Positions 40,601-54,345 of a DNA stretch of 64,000 nucleotides are shown piece after piece. The notes below the pieces were generated by a model. It was not told the DNA's origin. It saw only the letters and a program-made list of their open reading frames with translations, and ran no database searches. Position 1 is the stretch's first letter, and every line of letters starts with the position of its first letter. A program made the position numbers and the translations under genes. Source of the stretch: Atherix ibis (Eukaryota; Arthropoda; Insecta; Diptera; Athericidae); contig OY282608.1 in NCBI GenBank assembly GCA_958298945.1, positions 22,173,933 through 22,237,932 of the forward strand. The letters run 5' to 3'.

Positions 40601-42552
40601 AAGCCAACAAACTAACAAACCAACAAGCCTACAAACCAACAAACCAAAAACCCCCAAACCAACAAACCAAAAAACCAACAAACCAACAAACCAACAAGCC
40701 AACAAACCAACAAACCAATAAACCAACAAACCCAGTAACTAACAAGCCAACAAACCAACAAACCAAAAACCAACAAGCCAACAAACCAACAAACCAACAA
40801 GCCACCAAACCAACAAACCAACAAACCAACAAACCAACAAGCCAACAAACTAACAAACCAATAAACCAACAAGCCAACAAACCAACAAACCAACAAACCA
40901 AGTTACCAAAAAGCCAACAAACTAACAAACAAACAAGCCAACAAGCCAACAAGCCAACAAACCAACAAACCAACAAGCCAGCAAACCAACAAACCAACAA
41001 GCCAACAAACCAACAAACCAACAAACCAAAAAACCAACAAACCAACAAACCAACAAACCAACAAACCAACAAACCAACAAACCAACAAACCAACAAACCA
41101 ACAAACCAACAAACCAACAAACCAACAAACCAAGTAACCAAAAGACCAACAAACTAACAAACCAACAAGCCAACAAGCCAACAAACCAACAAGCCAACCA
41201 ACCAAGTAACCAAAAAGCCAACAAACTAACAAACCAACAAGCCAACAAGCCAACAAGCCAACAAACCAACAAACCAACAAGCCAGCAAACCAACAAACCA
41301 ACAAACCAACAAACCAACAAACTAAGTAACCAACAAGCCAACAAACCAACAAACCAACAAACCAACAAACCAACATGCCAACAAACCAACAAGCCAACAA
41401 AGCAACAAACCACCAAACCAACAAGCCAACAAGCCAACAAGCCAACAAACCAACAAACCAACAAGCCAGCAAACCAACAAACCAACAAACCAACAAACCA
41501 ACAAACCAACAAACTAACAAACCAACAAGCCAACAAGCCAACAAACCAACAAACCAACAAAGCAACAAGCCAACAAGCCAACAAATCAATAAACCAACAA
41601 ACCAACAAACCAACAAACCAACAAACCAACAAACCAACAAGCCAACAAACCAACAAGCCAACAAACCAACAAGCCCACAAGCCAACAAACCAACAAACCA
41701 ACAAAGCAACAAACCAAAAAACCAACAATCCAAAAAACCAACAAACCAACAAACCATCAAACGAACAAAGCAACAAGCCAACAAGCCAACAAACCAACAA
41801 GCCAACAAACCAACAAGCCAACAAGCCAAACAAACCAACAAACCAACAAGCCAACAAACCAACAAACCAACAAGCCAACAAACCAACAAACCAAAAACCG
41901 ACAAGCCAACAAACCAACAAGCCAACACACCAACAAGCTAACAAACCAACAAACGAACTAACCAACAAATCAACAAGCCAACAAGCCAACAAACCAACAA
42001 ACCAACAAACCAACAAACCAACAAACTAAGTAACCAACAAGCCAACAAACCAACAAACCAACAAGCCAACAAACCAACAAACCAACAAACCAACAAACCA
42101 ACTAACCAACAAGCCAACAAACCAACAAACAAATAAACCAACAAACCAAAAAACCAACAAACCAACAAACCAACAAACCAAGTAACCAACAAGCCAACAA
42201 ACCAACAAACCAACAAACCAACAAGCCAACAAGCCAACAAACCAACAAACCAACAAGCCAACAAACCAACAAACCAACAAGCCTACAAACCAACAAACCG
42301 AAAACCCCCAAACCAACAAACCAAAAAACCAACAAACCAACAAACCAACAAACCAACAAACCAACAAACCAACAAACCCACAAGCCAACAAACCAACAAA
42401 CCAACAAACCAACAAGCCAACAAACCAACAAACAAATAAACCAACAAACCAACAAACCAACAAACCAACAAACCAACAAACCAAAAAATCAAAAAACCAA
42501 CAAACCAACAAGCCAACAAGCCAACAAACCAACAAACTAACAAACCAACAAA
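37680..42552 (+). repeat. Two shortened HOR-2 copies (about 2,398 and 2,475 bp)
   Basis: The CGAACTAA module at 37,680, 40,078 and 42,553 delimits two copies. Both retain GCCTAC (38,054; 40,627), the C5 variant (38,078; 40,651), CCCAGTAA, CCACCAAA, CCAAGTT-type units (38,331; 40,897), CCAAAAGA (38,563; 41,142) and CCAACATG (38,787; 41,373). The first keeps the ACAATAC to AAATAAAT tail (39,560-39,850) but lacks the CCGTCAAA-to-GCCTAC stretch of the 3.3 kb form, roughly 0.9 kb. The second has CCATCAAA (41,755), a CCGACAAG slip (41,891) and GCCTAC (42,281) in its distal part. Confidence 0.78.
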
Positions 42553-42850
42553 CGAACTAATCAACAAACCAGCACACTAAGTAACCAACAAGCCAACAAA
42601 CCAACAAACCAACAAGCCAACAAGCCCACAAACCAACAAACCAACAAGCCAACAAACCAACAAACCAACAAACTAACAAACCAACAAACCAACAAACCAA
42701 CAAACCAACAAACCAACAAGCCAATAAACCAACAAACAAATAAACCAACAAACCAAAAAACCAACAAACCAACAAACCAACAAGCCAACAAACCAACAAA
42801 CCAACAAACCAACAAACCAACATACCAAGTAACCAACAAGCCAACAAACC
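39400..42850 (+). repeat. Long-range duplication, right copy (partner about 25.4-28.9 kb)
   Basis: This matches the left copy at an offset of about 14.0 kb over about 3.45 kb, including three register slips at exactly the same offset. It overlaps the shortened HOR-2 copies, so those share ancestry with the 25-29 kb region as well as with the adjacent 3.3 kb tandem. The slip at 41,826 (+1) is private to this copy. Confidence 0.82.
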
Positions 42851-45800
42851 AACAAGCCAACAAACCAACAAGCCAACAAACCAACAAGCTAACAAACCAA
42901 CAAACGAACTAACCAACAAACCAACAAGCCAACAAGCCAACAAACCAACAAACCAACAAACTAAGTAACCAACAAGCCAACAAACCAACAAACCAACAAG
43001 CCAACAAACCAACAAACCAACAAACCAACTAACCAACAAGCCAACAAACCAACAAACAAATAAACAAACAAACCAAAAAACCAACAAACCAACAAACCAA
43101 CAAACCAACAAACCAACAAACCAACAAACCAAGTAACCAACAAGCCAACAAACCAACAAACCAACAAGCCAACAAGCCAACAAGCCAACAAACCAACAAA
43201 CCAACAAGCCAACAAACCAACAAACCAACAAGCCTACAAACCAACAAACCAAAAACCCCCAAACCAATAAACCAAAAAACCAACAAACCAACAAACCAAC
43301 AAGCCAACAAACCAACAAACCAACTAACCCAGTAACCAACAGCCAACAAACCAACAAACCAAAAACCAACAAGCCAACAAACCAACAAACCAACAAGCCA
43401 CCAAACCAACAAACCAACAAACCAACAAACCAACAAGCCAACAAACTAACAAACCAACAAACCAACAAGCCAACAAACCAACAAACCAACAAACCAAGTA
43501 ACCAAAAAGCCAACAAACTAACAAACCAACAAGCCAACAAGCCAACAAGCCAACAAACCAACAAACCAACAAGCCAGCAAACCAACAAACCAACAAGCCA
43601 ACAAACCAACAAACCAAAAAACCAAAAAACCAACAAACCAACAAACCAACAAACCAACAAACCAACAAACCAACAAGCCAACAAACCAACAAACCAACAA
43701 ACCAACAAACCAAGTAACCAAAAGACCAACATTCTAACAAACCAACAAGCCAACAAGCCAACAAACCAACAAGCCAACCAACCAAGTAACCAAAAAGCCA
43801 ACAAACTAACAAACCAACAAGCCAATAAGCCAACAAGCCAACAAACCAACAAACCAACAAGCCAGCAAACCAACAAACCAACAAGCCAACAAACCAACAA
43901 ACCAAAAAACCAACATACCAACAAACCAACAAACTAAGTAACCAACAAGCCAACAAACCAACAAACCAACAAACCAACAAACCAACATGCCAACAAACCA
44001 ACAAGCCAACAAAGCAACAAACCAACAAACCAACAAACCAACATGCCAACAAACCAACAAACTAAGTAACCAACAAGCCAACAAACCAACAAGCCAACAA
44101 GCCAACAAGCCAACAAACCAACAAACCAACAAACCAACAAACCAAGTAACCAACAAACCAAAAAACCATCAAACGAACAAAGCAACAAACCAACAAACCA
44201 AAAAACCAACAAACCAACAAGCCAACAAGCCAACAAACCAACAAACCAACAAACCAACAAGCCAACAAACCAACAAGCCAACAAACCAACAAACCAACAA
44301 ACCAACAAGCCAACAAACCAACAAGCCAACAAGCCAACAAACCAACAAACCAACAAAGCAACAAACCAAAAAACCAACAAACCAAAAAACCAACAAACCA
44401 ACAAACCATCAAACGAACAAAGCAACAAGCCAACAAGCCAACAAACCAACAAACCAACAAGCCAACAAACCAATAAACCAACAAGCCAACAAGCCAACAA
44501 ACCAACAAACCAACAAACCAAGAAGCCAACAAACCAACAAACCAACAAGCCAACAAACCAACAAACCAACAAACCAACAAACCAACAAGCCAACAAGCCA
44601 ACAAACCAAGAAACCAACAAGCCAACAAACCAACAAACCAACAAACCAACAAACCAACATGCCAACAAACCAACAAACTAAGTAACCAACAAGCCAACAA
44701 ACCAACAAACCAACAAGCCAACAAGCCAACAAACCAACAAACCAACAAACCAACAAACCAAGTAACCAACAAACCAAAAAACCATCAAACGAACAAAGCA
44801 ACAAACCAACAAACCAAAAAACCAACAAGCCACCAAACCAACAAACAAATAAACCAACAAACCAACAAACAAATAAACCAACAAACCAACAAACCAACAA
44901 ACCAACAAACCAACAAACCAAAAAACCAACAAACCAACAAGCCAACAAGCCAACAAACCAACAAGCCAACAAGCCAACAAACCAACAAACCAACAAACCA
45001 ACAAGCCAACAAACCAACAAACCAACAAACCAACAAGCCAACAAACCAACAAATAAATAAACCAACAAACCAAAAAACCAACAAACCAACAAACCAACAA
45101 ACCAACAAGCCAACAAACCAACAAACAAATAAACCAACAAACCAACAAACCAACAAACCAACAAACCAACAAACCAACTAACCAAAAAACGAACAAACCA
45201 ACAATCCAACAAGCCAACAAACCAACAAACTAACAAACCAACAAATGAACTAATCAACAAACCAGCAAACTGAGTAACCAACAAGCCAACAAACCAACAA
45301 ACCAACAAGCCAACAAGCCAACAAACCAACAAACCAACAAGCCAACAAACCAACAAACCAACAAACTAACAAACCAACAAACCAACAAACCAACAAACCA
45401 ACAAGCCAACAAACCAACAAACAAATAAACCAACAAACCAAAACACCAACAAACCAACAAACCAACAAGCCAACAAACCAACAAACCAACAAACCAGCAA
45501 ACCAAGTAACCAACAAGCCAACAAACCAACAAACCAAAAACCGACAAGCCAACAAACCAACAAACCAACAAACCAACAAGCCAAAAAACCAACAAACCAA
45601 CAAACCAACAAACCAACAAGCCAACAAGCCAACAAGCCACCAAACCAACAAACCAACAAACCAACAAGCCAACAAACCAACAAGCCAACAAACCAACAAA
45701 CCAACAAACCAACAAGCCAACAAACCAACAAACCAACAAACCAACAAACCAACAAACCAACAAGCCAGCAAACCAACAAACCAACAAGCCAACAAACCAA

Positions 45801-47516
45801 CAAACCAACAAACCAAAAAACCAACAAACCAACAAACCAACAAACCAACAAACCAACAAACCAACAAGCCAACAAACCAACAAACCAACAAACCAACAAA
45901 CCAACAAACCAACAAACCAAGTAACCAAAAGACCAACAAACTAACAAACCAACAAGCCAACAAGCCAACAAACCAACAAGCCAACCAACCAAGTAACCAA
46001 AAAGCCAACAAACTAACAAACCAACAAGCCAACAAGCCAACAAGCCAACAAACCAACAAACCAACAAGCCAGCAAACCAACAAACCAACAAGCCAACAAA
46101 CCAACAAACCAAAAAACCAACATGCCAACAAACCAACAAACTAAGTAACCAACAAGCCAACAAACCAACAAACCAACAAACCAACAAACCAACAAGCCAA
46201 CAAGCCAACAAACCAACAAACTAACAAACCAACAAACCAACAAGCCAACAAACCAACAAGCCAACAAACCAACAAACCAACAAACCAAGTAACCAAAAAG
46301 CCAACAAACTAACAAACCAACAAGCCAACAAGCCAACAAACCAACAAACCAACAAAGCAACAAGCCAACAAGCCAACAAATCAACAAACCAAAAAACCAA
46401 CAAACCAACAAACCAACAAACCAACAAACCAACAAACCAACAAACCAACAAGCCAACAAGCCAACAAACCAACAAACCAACAAACCAACAAGCCAACAAA
46501 CCAACAAGCCAACAAACCAACAAACCAACAAACCAACAAGCCAACAAACCAACAAGCCAACAAGCCAACAAACCAACAAACCAACAAAGCAACAAACCAA
46601 AAAACCAACAAACCAAAAAACCAACAAACCAACAAACCATCAAACGAACAAAGCAACAAGCCAACAAGCCAACAAACCAACAAACCAACAAGCCAACAAA
46701 CCAACAAACCAACAAGCCAACAAGCCAACAAACCAACAAACCAACAAACCAACAAGCCAACAAACCAACAAACCAACAAACCAACAAACCAACAAACCAA
46801 CAAACCAACAAACCAACAAACCAACAAACCAACAAGCCAACAAGCCAACAAACCAACAAACCAACAAGCCAACAAACCAACAAACCAACAAGCCAACAAA
46901 CCAACAAACCAACATGCCAACAAACCAACAAACTAAGTAACCAACAAGCCAACAAACCAACAAACCAACAAGCCAACAAGCCAACAAACCAACAAACCAA
47001 CAAACCAACCAACCAAGTAACCAACAAACCAAAAAACCATCAAACGAACAAAGCAACAAACCAACAAACCAAAAAACCAACAAGCCAACAAACCAACAAA
47101 CAAATAAACCAACAAACCAACAAACAAATAAACCAACAAACCAACAAACCAACAAACCAACAAACCAACAAACCAACAAACCAACAAACCAAAAAACCAA
47201 CAAACCAACAAACCAACAAGCCAACAAGCCAACAAACCAACAAGCCAACAAGCCAACAAACCAACCAACCAACAAACCAACAAGCCAACAAACCAACAAA
47301 CCAACAAACCAACAAACCAACAAGCCAACAAACCAACAAATAAATAAACCAACAAACCAAAAAACCAACAAACCAACAAACCAACAAACCAACAAGCCAA
47401 CAAACCAACAAACAAATAAACCAACAAACCAACAAACCAACAAACCAACTAACCAAAAAACCAACAAACCAACAATCCAACAAGCCAACAAACCAACAAA
47501 CTAACAAACCAACAAA
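42553..47516 (+). repeat. Mixed HOR-2-derived block
   Basis: The CGAACTAA module at 42,553, 45,246 (here TGAACTAA) and 47,517 delimits two segments of about 2.69 and 2.27 kb. The first has GCCTAC (43,232), the C5 variant (about 43,256), CCCAGTAA (43,328), three slips within 110 bp (43,249, 43,336, 43,359), CCAAAAGA (43,711), CCATCAAA (44,166; 44,406; 44,781) and AAATAAAT (45,053). The second has CAAAACACC (45,440), a CCGACAAG slip (45,534), CCAAAAGA (45,930) and CCATCAAA (46,638; 47,037). No gene is visible. Confidence 0.7.
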
Positions 47517-50500
47517 CGAACTAATCAACAAACCAGCAAACTAAGTAACCAACAAGCCAACAAACCAACAAACCAACAAGCCAACAAGCCAACAAACCAA
47601 CAAACCAACAAGCCAACAAACCAACAAACCAACAAACTAACAAACCAACAAACCAACAAACCAACAAACCAACAAGCCAACAAACCAACAAACAAATAAA
47701 CCAACAAACCAAAACACCAACAAACCAACAAACCAACAAGCCAACAAACCAACGAACCAACAAACCAGCAAATCAAGTAACCAACAAGCCAACAAACCAA
47801 CAAACCAAAAACCGACAAGCCAACAAACCAACAAACCAACAAACCAACAAGCCAAAAAACCAACAAACCAACAAACCAACAAGCTAACAAGCCAACAAGC
47901 CAACAAGCCAACAAACCAACAAACCAACAAACCAACAAGCCAACAAACCAACAAGCCAACAAACCAACAAACCAACAAACCAACAAGCCAACAAACCAAC
48001 AAACCAACAAACCAAGTAACCAAAAAGCCAACAAACTAAAAAACCAACAAGCCAACAAGCCAACAAGCCAACAAGCCAACAAGCCAACAAACCAACAAGC
48101 CAACAAACCAACAAACCAACAAGCCAACAAACCAACAAACCAACAAACCAACAAACCAACAAACCAACAAACCAACAAGCCAACAAGCCAACAAACCAAC
48201 AAACCAACAAGCCAACAAGCCAACAAACCAACAAGCCAACAAACCAACAAACCAACATGCCAACAAACCAACAAACTAAGTAACCAACAAGCCAACAAAC
48301 CAACAAACCAACAAGCCAACAAGCCAACAAACCAACAAACCAACAAACCAACAAACCAAGTAACCAACAAACCAAAAAACCATCAAACGAACAAAGCAAC
48401 AAACCAACAAACCAAAAAACCAACAAGCCAACAAACCAACAAACAAATAAACCAACAAACCAACAAACAAATAAACCAATAAACCAACAAACCAACAAAC
48501 CAACAAACCAACAAACCAACAAACCAACAAACCAAAAAACCAACAAACCAACAAACCAACAAGCCAACAAGCCAACAAACCAACAAGCCAACAAGCCAAC
48601 AAGCCAACAAACCAACAAACCAACAAGCCAATAAGCCAACAAACCAACAAACCAACAAACCAACAAACCAACAAGCCAACAAACCAACAAATAAATAAAC
48701 CAACAAACCAAAAAACCAACAAACCAACAAACCAACAAACCAACAAGCCAACAAACCAACAAACAAATAAACCAACAAACCAACAAACCAACAAACCAAC
48801 TAACCAAAAAACCAACAAACCAACAATCCAACAAGCCAACAAACCAACAAACTAACAAACCAACAAACGAACTAATCAACAAACCAGCAAACTAAGTAAC
48901 CAACAAGCCAACAAACCAACAAACCAACAAGCCAACAAGCCAACAAACCAACAAACCAACAAGCCAACAAACCAACAAACCAACAAACTAACAAACCAAC
49001 AAACCAACAAACCAACAAACCAACAAGCCAACAAACCAACAAACAAATAAACCAACAAACCAAAACACCAACAAACCAACAAACCAACAAGCCAACAAAC
49101 CAACAAACCAACAAACCAACAAACCAACAAGCCAACAAGCCAACAAGCCAACAAGCCAACAAACCAACAAACCAACAAACCAACAAGCCAACAAACCAAC
49201 AAGCCAACAAACCAACAAACCAACAAGCCAACAAACCAACAAACAAATAAACCAACAAACCAAAACACCAACAAACCAACAAACCAACAAGCCAACAAAC
49301 CAACAAACCAACAAACCAACAAACCAACAAGCCAACAAGCCAACAAGCCAACAAGCCAACAAACCAACAAACCAACAAACCAACAAGCCAACAAACCAAC
49401 AAGCCAACAAACCAACAAACCAACAAACCAACAAGCCAACAAACCAACAAACCAACAAACCAAGTAACCAAAAAGCCAACAAACTAAAAAACCAACAAGC
49501 CAACAAGCCAACAAGCCAACAAACCAACAAACCAAAAACCGACAAGCCAACAAACCAACAAACCAACAAACCAACAAGCCAAAAAACCAACAAACCAACA
49601 AACCAACAAACCAACAAGCCAACAAGCCAACAAGCCAACAAGCCAACAAACCAACAAACCAACAAACCAACAAGCCAACAAACCAACAAGCCAACAAACC
49701 AACAAACCAACAAACCAACAAGCCAACAAACCAACAAACCAACAAACCAAGTAACCAAAAAGCCAACAAACTAAAAAACCAACAAGCCAACAAGCCAACA
49801 AGCCAACAAACCAACAAACCAACAAGCCAACAAACCCACAAAACAAAAAAGCCAACAAACCAACAAACCAACAAACCAAAAAACCAACAAACCAACAAAC
49901 CAACAAACCAACAAACCAACAAGCCAACAAACCAACAAACCAACAAACCAACAAACCAAGTAACCAAAAGGCCAACAAACTAACAAACCAACAAGCCAAC
50001 AAGCCAACAAACCAACAAGCCAACAAACCAACAAACCAACAAAGCAACAAGCCAACAAGCCAACAAACCAACAAACCAACAAACCAAGTAACCAAAAGGC
50101 CAACAAACTAACAAACCAACAAGCCAACAAGCCAACAAACCAACAAGCCAACAAACCAACAAACCAACAAACCAACAAACCAACAAACCAACAAACCAAC
50201 AAACCAACATGCCAACAAACCAACAAACTAAGTAACCAACAAGCCAACAAACCAACAAACCAACAAACCAACATGCCAACAAACCAACAAACTAAGTAAC
50301 CAAAAAGCCAACAAACCAACAAACCAACAAGCCAACAAGCTAACAAACCAACAAACCAATAAACCAACAAGCCAACAAACCAACAAGCCAACAAACCAAC
50401 AAACCAACAAGCCAACAAGCCAACAAACCAACAAACCAACAAACCAACAACCCAACAAACCAACAAACCAACAAGCCAACAAACCAACAAACCAACAAAC

Positions 50501-50980
50501 CAACAAACCAACAAGCCAACAAGCCAACAAACCAACAAACCAACAAACCAACAAAGCAACAAGCCAACAAGCCAACAAACCAACAAACCAATAAACCAAC
50601 AAGCCAACAAACCAACAAGCCAACAAACCAACAAACCAACAAGCCAACAAGCCGACAAACCAACAAACCAACAAACCAACAAGCCAACAAACCAACAAAC
50701 CAACAAACCAAGTAACCAAAAAGCCAACAAACTAACAAACCAACAAGCCAACAAGCCAACAAACCAACAAACCAACAAAGCAACAAACCAACAAACCAAC
50801 AAACCAACAAACCAGCAAGCCAACAAGCCAACAAACCAACAAAACAACAAGCCAACAAGCCAACAAACCAACAAACCAACAAAGCAACAAACCAACAAAC
50901 CAACAAACCAACAAACCAACAAACCAACAAGCCAACAAGCCAACAAACCAACAAACTAAGAAACCAACAAACGAACTAAC
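47517..50980 (+). repeat. 1.35 kb repeat plus reiterated segment
   Basis: The CGAACTAA module is at 47,517 and 48,867 (1,350 bp). Between and after lie CAAAACACC (47,711; 49,063; 49,263), CCGACAAG slips (47,805; 49,532), CTAAAAAA (48,034; 49,483; 49,770), CCATCAAA (48,377) and AAATAAAT (48,689). A 200-bp tandem duplication sits at 49,004-49,430. CTAAAAAA recurs after 287 bp (49,483 to 49,770). From about 49,968 two CCAAAAGG units and two CCAACATG units (50,210; 50,272) bring back left-half landmarks. Confidence 0.7.
49004..49430 (+). repeat. Near-perfect 200-bp tandem duplication
   Basis: Positions 49,004-49,203 repeat directly from 49,204. The match, read base by base, continues to about 49,430 with no difference that I could see. 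The left limit is a single A/G difference at 49,003 versus 49,203. The period is exactly 25 octamers. It includes the diagnostic CAAATAAA, CCAACAAA and CCAAAACA units (49,045-49,068 and 49,245-49,268) and a run of four CCAACAAG units. The identity makes it one of the youngest events in the window. Confidence 0.92.
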
Positions 50981-53900
50981 CAACAAACCAACAAGCCAAC
51001 AAGCCAACAAACCAACAAACCAACAAACCAACAAACCAACAAACCAACAAACCAACAAGCCAACAAACCAACAAACCAACAAACCAAAACCTACCAAACC
51101 AACAAACCAACAAACCAACAAACCAACAAACCAACAAGCCAACAAACCAACAAACCAACAAACCAAGTAACCAAAAGGCCAAAAAACTAACAAACCAACA
51201 AGCCAACAAGCCAACAAATCAACAAACCAAGTAACCAAAAAGCCAACAAACTAACAAACCAACAAGCCAACAAGCCAACAAACCAACAAGCCAACAAAGC
51301 AACAAAGCAACAAACCAACAAACCAACAAACCAACAAACCAACAAACCAACAAACCAACAAACCAACAAGCCAACAAGCCAACAAACCAACAAACCAACA
51401 AGCCAACAAGCCAACAAACCAACAAACCAACAAACTAACAAACCAACAAACGCACTAACCAACAAACCAACAAGCCAACAAGCCAACAAACCAACAAATT
51501 AACAAACCAACAAACCAACAAACCAACAAACCAAGTAACCAACAAGCCAACAAACCAATAAGCCTACAAGCCAACAAACAAACAAACCAACAAGCCAACA
51601 AACCAACAAACCAACAAACCAACAAACCAACAAACCAACAAACCAAGTAACCAAAAAGCCAACAAACTAACAAACCAACAAGCCAACAAACCAACAAGCC
51701 AACAAACCAACAAACCAACAAGCCAACAAACCAACAAACCAAGTAACCAAAAAGCCAACAAACTAACAAACCAACAAGCCAACAAACCAACAAGCCAACA
51801 AACCAACAAACCAACAAGCCAACAAACCAACAAACCAACAAAGCAACAAACCAACAAATCAACAACCCAACAAACCAACAAACCAACAAGCCAACAAACC
51901 AACAAACTAACAAACCAACAAACGAACTAAAAAACAAACCAACAAGCCAACAAGCCAACAAACCAACAAACCAGCCAGCCAACAAACCAACAAACAAATA
52001 AACCAACAAACCAACAAGCCAACAAACCAACAAACCAACAAACCAAAAAACCAACAAACCAAAAAACCAACAAACCAACAAGCCAACAAGCCAATAAACC
52101 AACAAACTAACAAACCAACAAACGAACTAACCAACAAACCAACAAGCCAACAAGCCAACAAACCAACAAACCAACAAACCAACAAACCAACAAACTAAGT
52201 AACCAACAAGCCAACAAACCAACAAACCAACAAGCCAACAAACCAACAAACCAACAAACCAACAAGCCAACAAGCCAACAAACCAACAAACAAATAAACC
52301 AACAAACCAACAAACCAACAAACCAACAAACCAAAAAACCAACAAACCAAAAAACTAACAAACCAACAAGCCAACAAGCCAACAAGCCAACAAACCAACA
52401 AACTAACAAACCAACAAACGAACTAACCAACAAACCAACAAGCCAACAAGCCAACACACCAACAAACCAACAAACCAACAAACTAAGTAACCAACAAGCC
52501 AACAAACCAACAAACCAACAAGCCAACAAACCAACAAACCAACAAACCCACAAGCCAACAAACCAACAAACAAATAAACCAACAAACCAAAAAACCAATA
52601 AACCAACAAACCAACAAGCCAACAAACCAACAAACCAACAAACCAAAAAACAGAGTAACCAACAAGCCAACAAACCAACAAACCAACAAGCTAACAAGCA
52701 AACAAACCAACAAACCAACAAGCCAACAAACCAACAAATCAACAAGCCAACAAACCAACAAGCCAACAAACCAAAAAACCAACAAACCAACAAACCAAAA
52801 AACCAACAAACCAACAAACCAACAAACCAAGTAACCAACAAGCCAACAAACCAACAAACCAAAAACCAACAAGCCAACAAACCAACAAACCAACAAGCCA
52901 ACAAACCAACAAACCAACAAACCAACAAACCAACAAACCAACACACCAACAAACCAACAAGCCAACAAACCAACAAACCAACAAACCAAGTAACCAAAAA
53001 GCCAACAAACTAACAAACCAACAAGCCAACAAGCCAACAAGCCAACAAACCAACAAACCAACAAGCCAACAAACCAACAAACCAACAAGCCAACAAACCA
53101 ACAAACCAACAAACCAAAAACTACCAAACCAACAAACCAACAAACCAACAAACCAACAAACCAACAAGCCAACAAACCAACAAACCAACAAACCAAGTAA
53201 CCAAAAGGCCAAAAAACTAACAAACCAACAAGCCAACAAGCCAACAAACCAACAAACCAAGTAACCAAAAAGCCAACAAACTAACAAACCAACAAGCCAA
53301 CAAGCCAACAAACCAACAAGCCAACAAAGCAACAAAGCAACAAACCAACAAACCAACAAACCAACAAACCAACAAACCAACAAACCAACAAACCAACAAG
53401 CCAACAAGCCAACAAACCAACAAACCAACAAGCCAACAAGCCAACAAACCAACAAACCAACAAACTAACAAACCAACAAACGCACTAACCAACAAACCAA
53501 CAAGCCAACAAGCCAACAAACCAACAAACTAACAAACCAACAAACCAACAAACCAACAAACCAAGTAACCAACAAGCCAACAAACCAATAAGCCAACAAG
53601 CCAACAAACAAACAAACCAACAAGCCAACAAACCAACAAACCAACAAACCAACAAACCAACAAACCAACAAACCAAGTAACCAAAAAGCCAACAAACTAA
53701 CAAACCAACAAGCCAACAAACCAACAAGCCAACAAACCAACAAACCAACAAGCCAACAAACCAACAAACCAAGTAACCAAAAAGCCAACAAACTAACAAA
53801 CCAACAAGCCAACAAACCAACAAGCCAACAAACCAACAAATCAACAAGCCAACAAACCAACAAACCAACAAAGCAACAAACCAACAAACCAACAACCCAA

Positions 53901-54345
53901 CAAACCAACAAACCAACAAGCCAACAAACCAACAAACTAACAAACCAACAAACGAACTAAAAAACAAACCAACAAGCCAACAAGCCAACAAACCAACAAA
54001 CCAGCCAGCCAACAAACCAACAAACAAATAAACCAACAAACCAACAAGCCAACAAACCAACAAACCAACAAACCAAAAAACCAACAAACCAAAAAACCAA
54101 CAAACCAACAAGCCAACAAGCCAATAAACCAACAAACTAACAAACCAACAAACGAACTAACCAACAAACCAACAAGCCAACAAGCCAACAAACCAACAAA
54201 CCAACAAACCAACAAACCAACAAACTAAGTAACCAACAAGCCAACAAACCAACAAACCAACAAGCCAACAAACCAACAAACCAACAAACCAACAAGCCAA
54301 CAAGCCAACAAACCAACAAACAAATAAACCAACAAACCAAAAAAC
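50981..54345 (+). repeat. HOR-3 direct repeat, offset 2,030 bp
   Basis: Segment 1 (about 50,985-52,315) matches segment 2 (about 53,015-54,345) at a constant offset of 2,030 bp. Landmarks: CTACCAAA (51,091; 53,121), CCAAAAGG then CCAAAAAA (51,171; 53,201), CGCACTAA (51,451; 53,481), CGAACTAA then AAAACAAA (51,921-51,936; 53,951-53,966) and CCAGCCAG (51,971; 54,001). One visible difference is C versus A in the unit just before CTACCAAA. Between them, 52,315-53,015 belongs to the other repeat at about 3.34 kb offset. The 2,030 figure is 254 octamers minus 2 bases, matching slips at 52,859 and 53,114. Confidence 0.88.

Noticed and set aside
42557..43924. Longest apparent - strand reading frame (about 455 residues), and about two hundred similar ones, resembling multi-pass membrane proteins
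   Set aside because: The peptide is a pure 8-residue cycle generated by the octamer, with overlapping equivalents in other frames. There is no domain, no non-repeat sequence, no intron or promoter context, and starts and stops fall wherever variant units create CAT or stop triplets.
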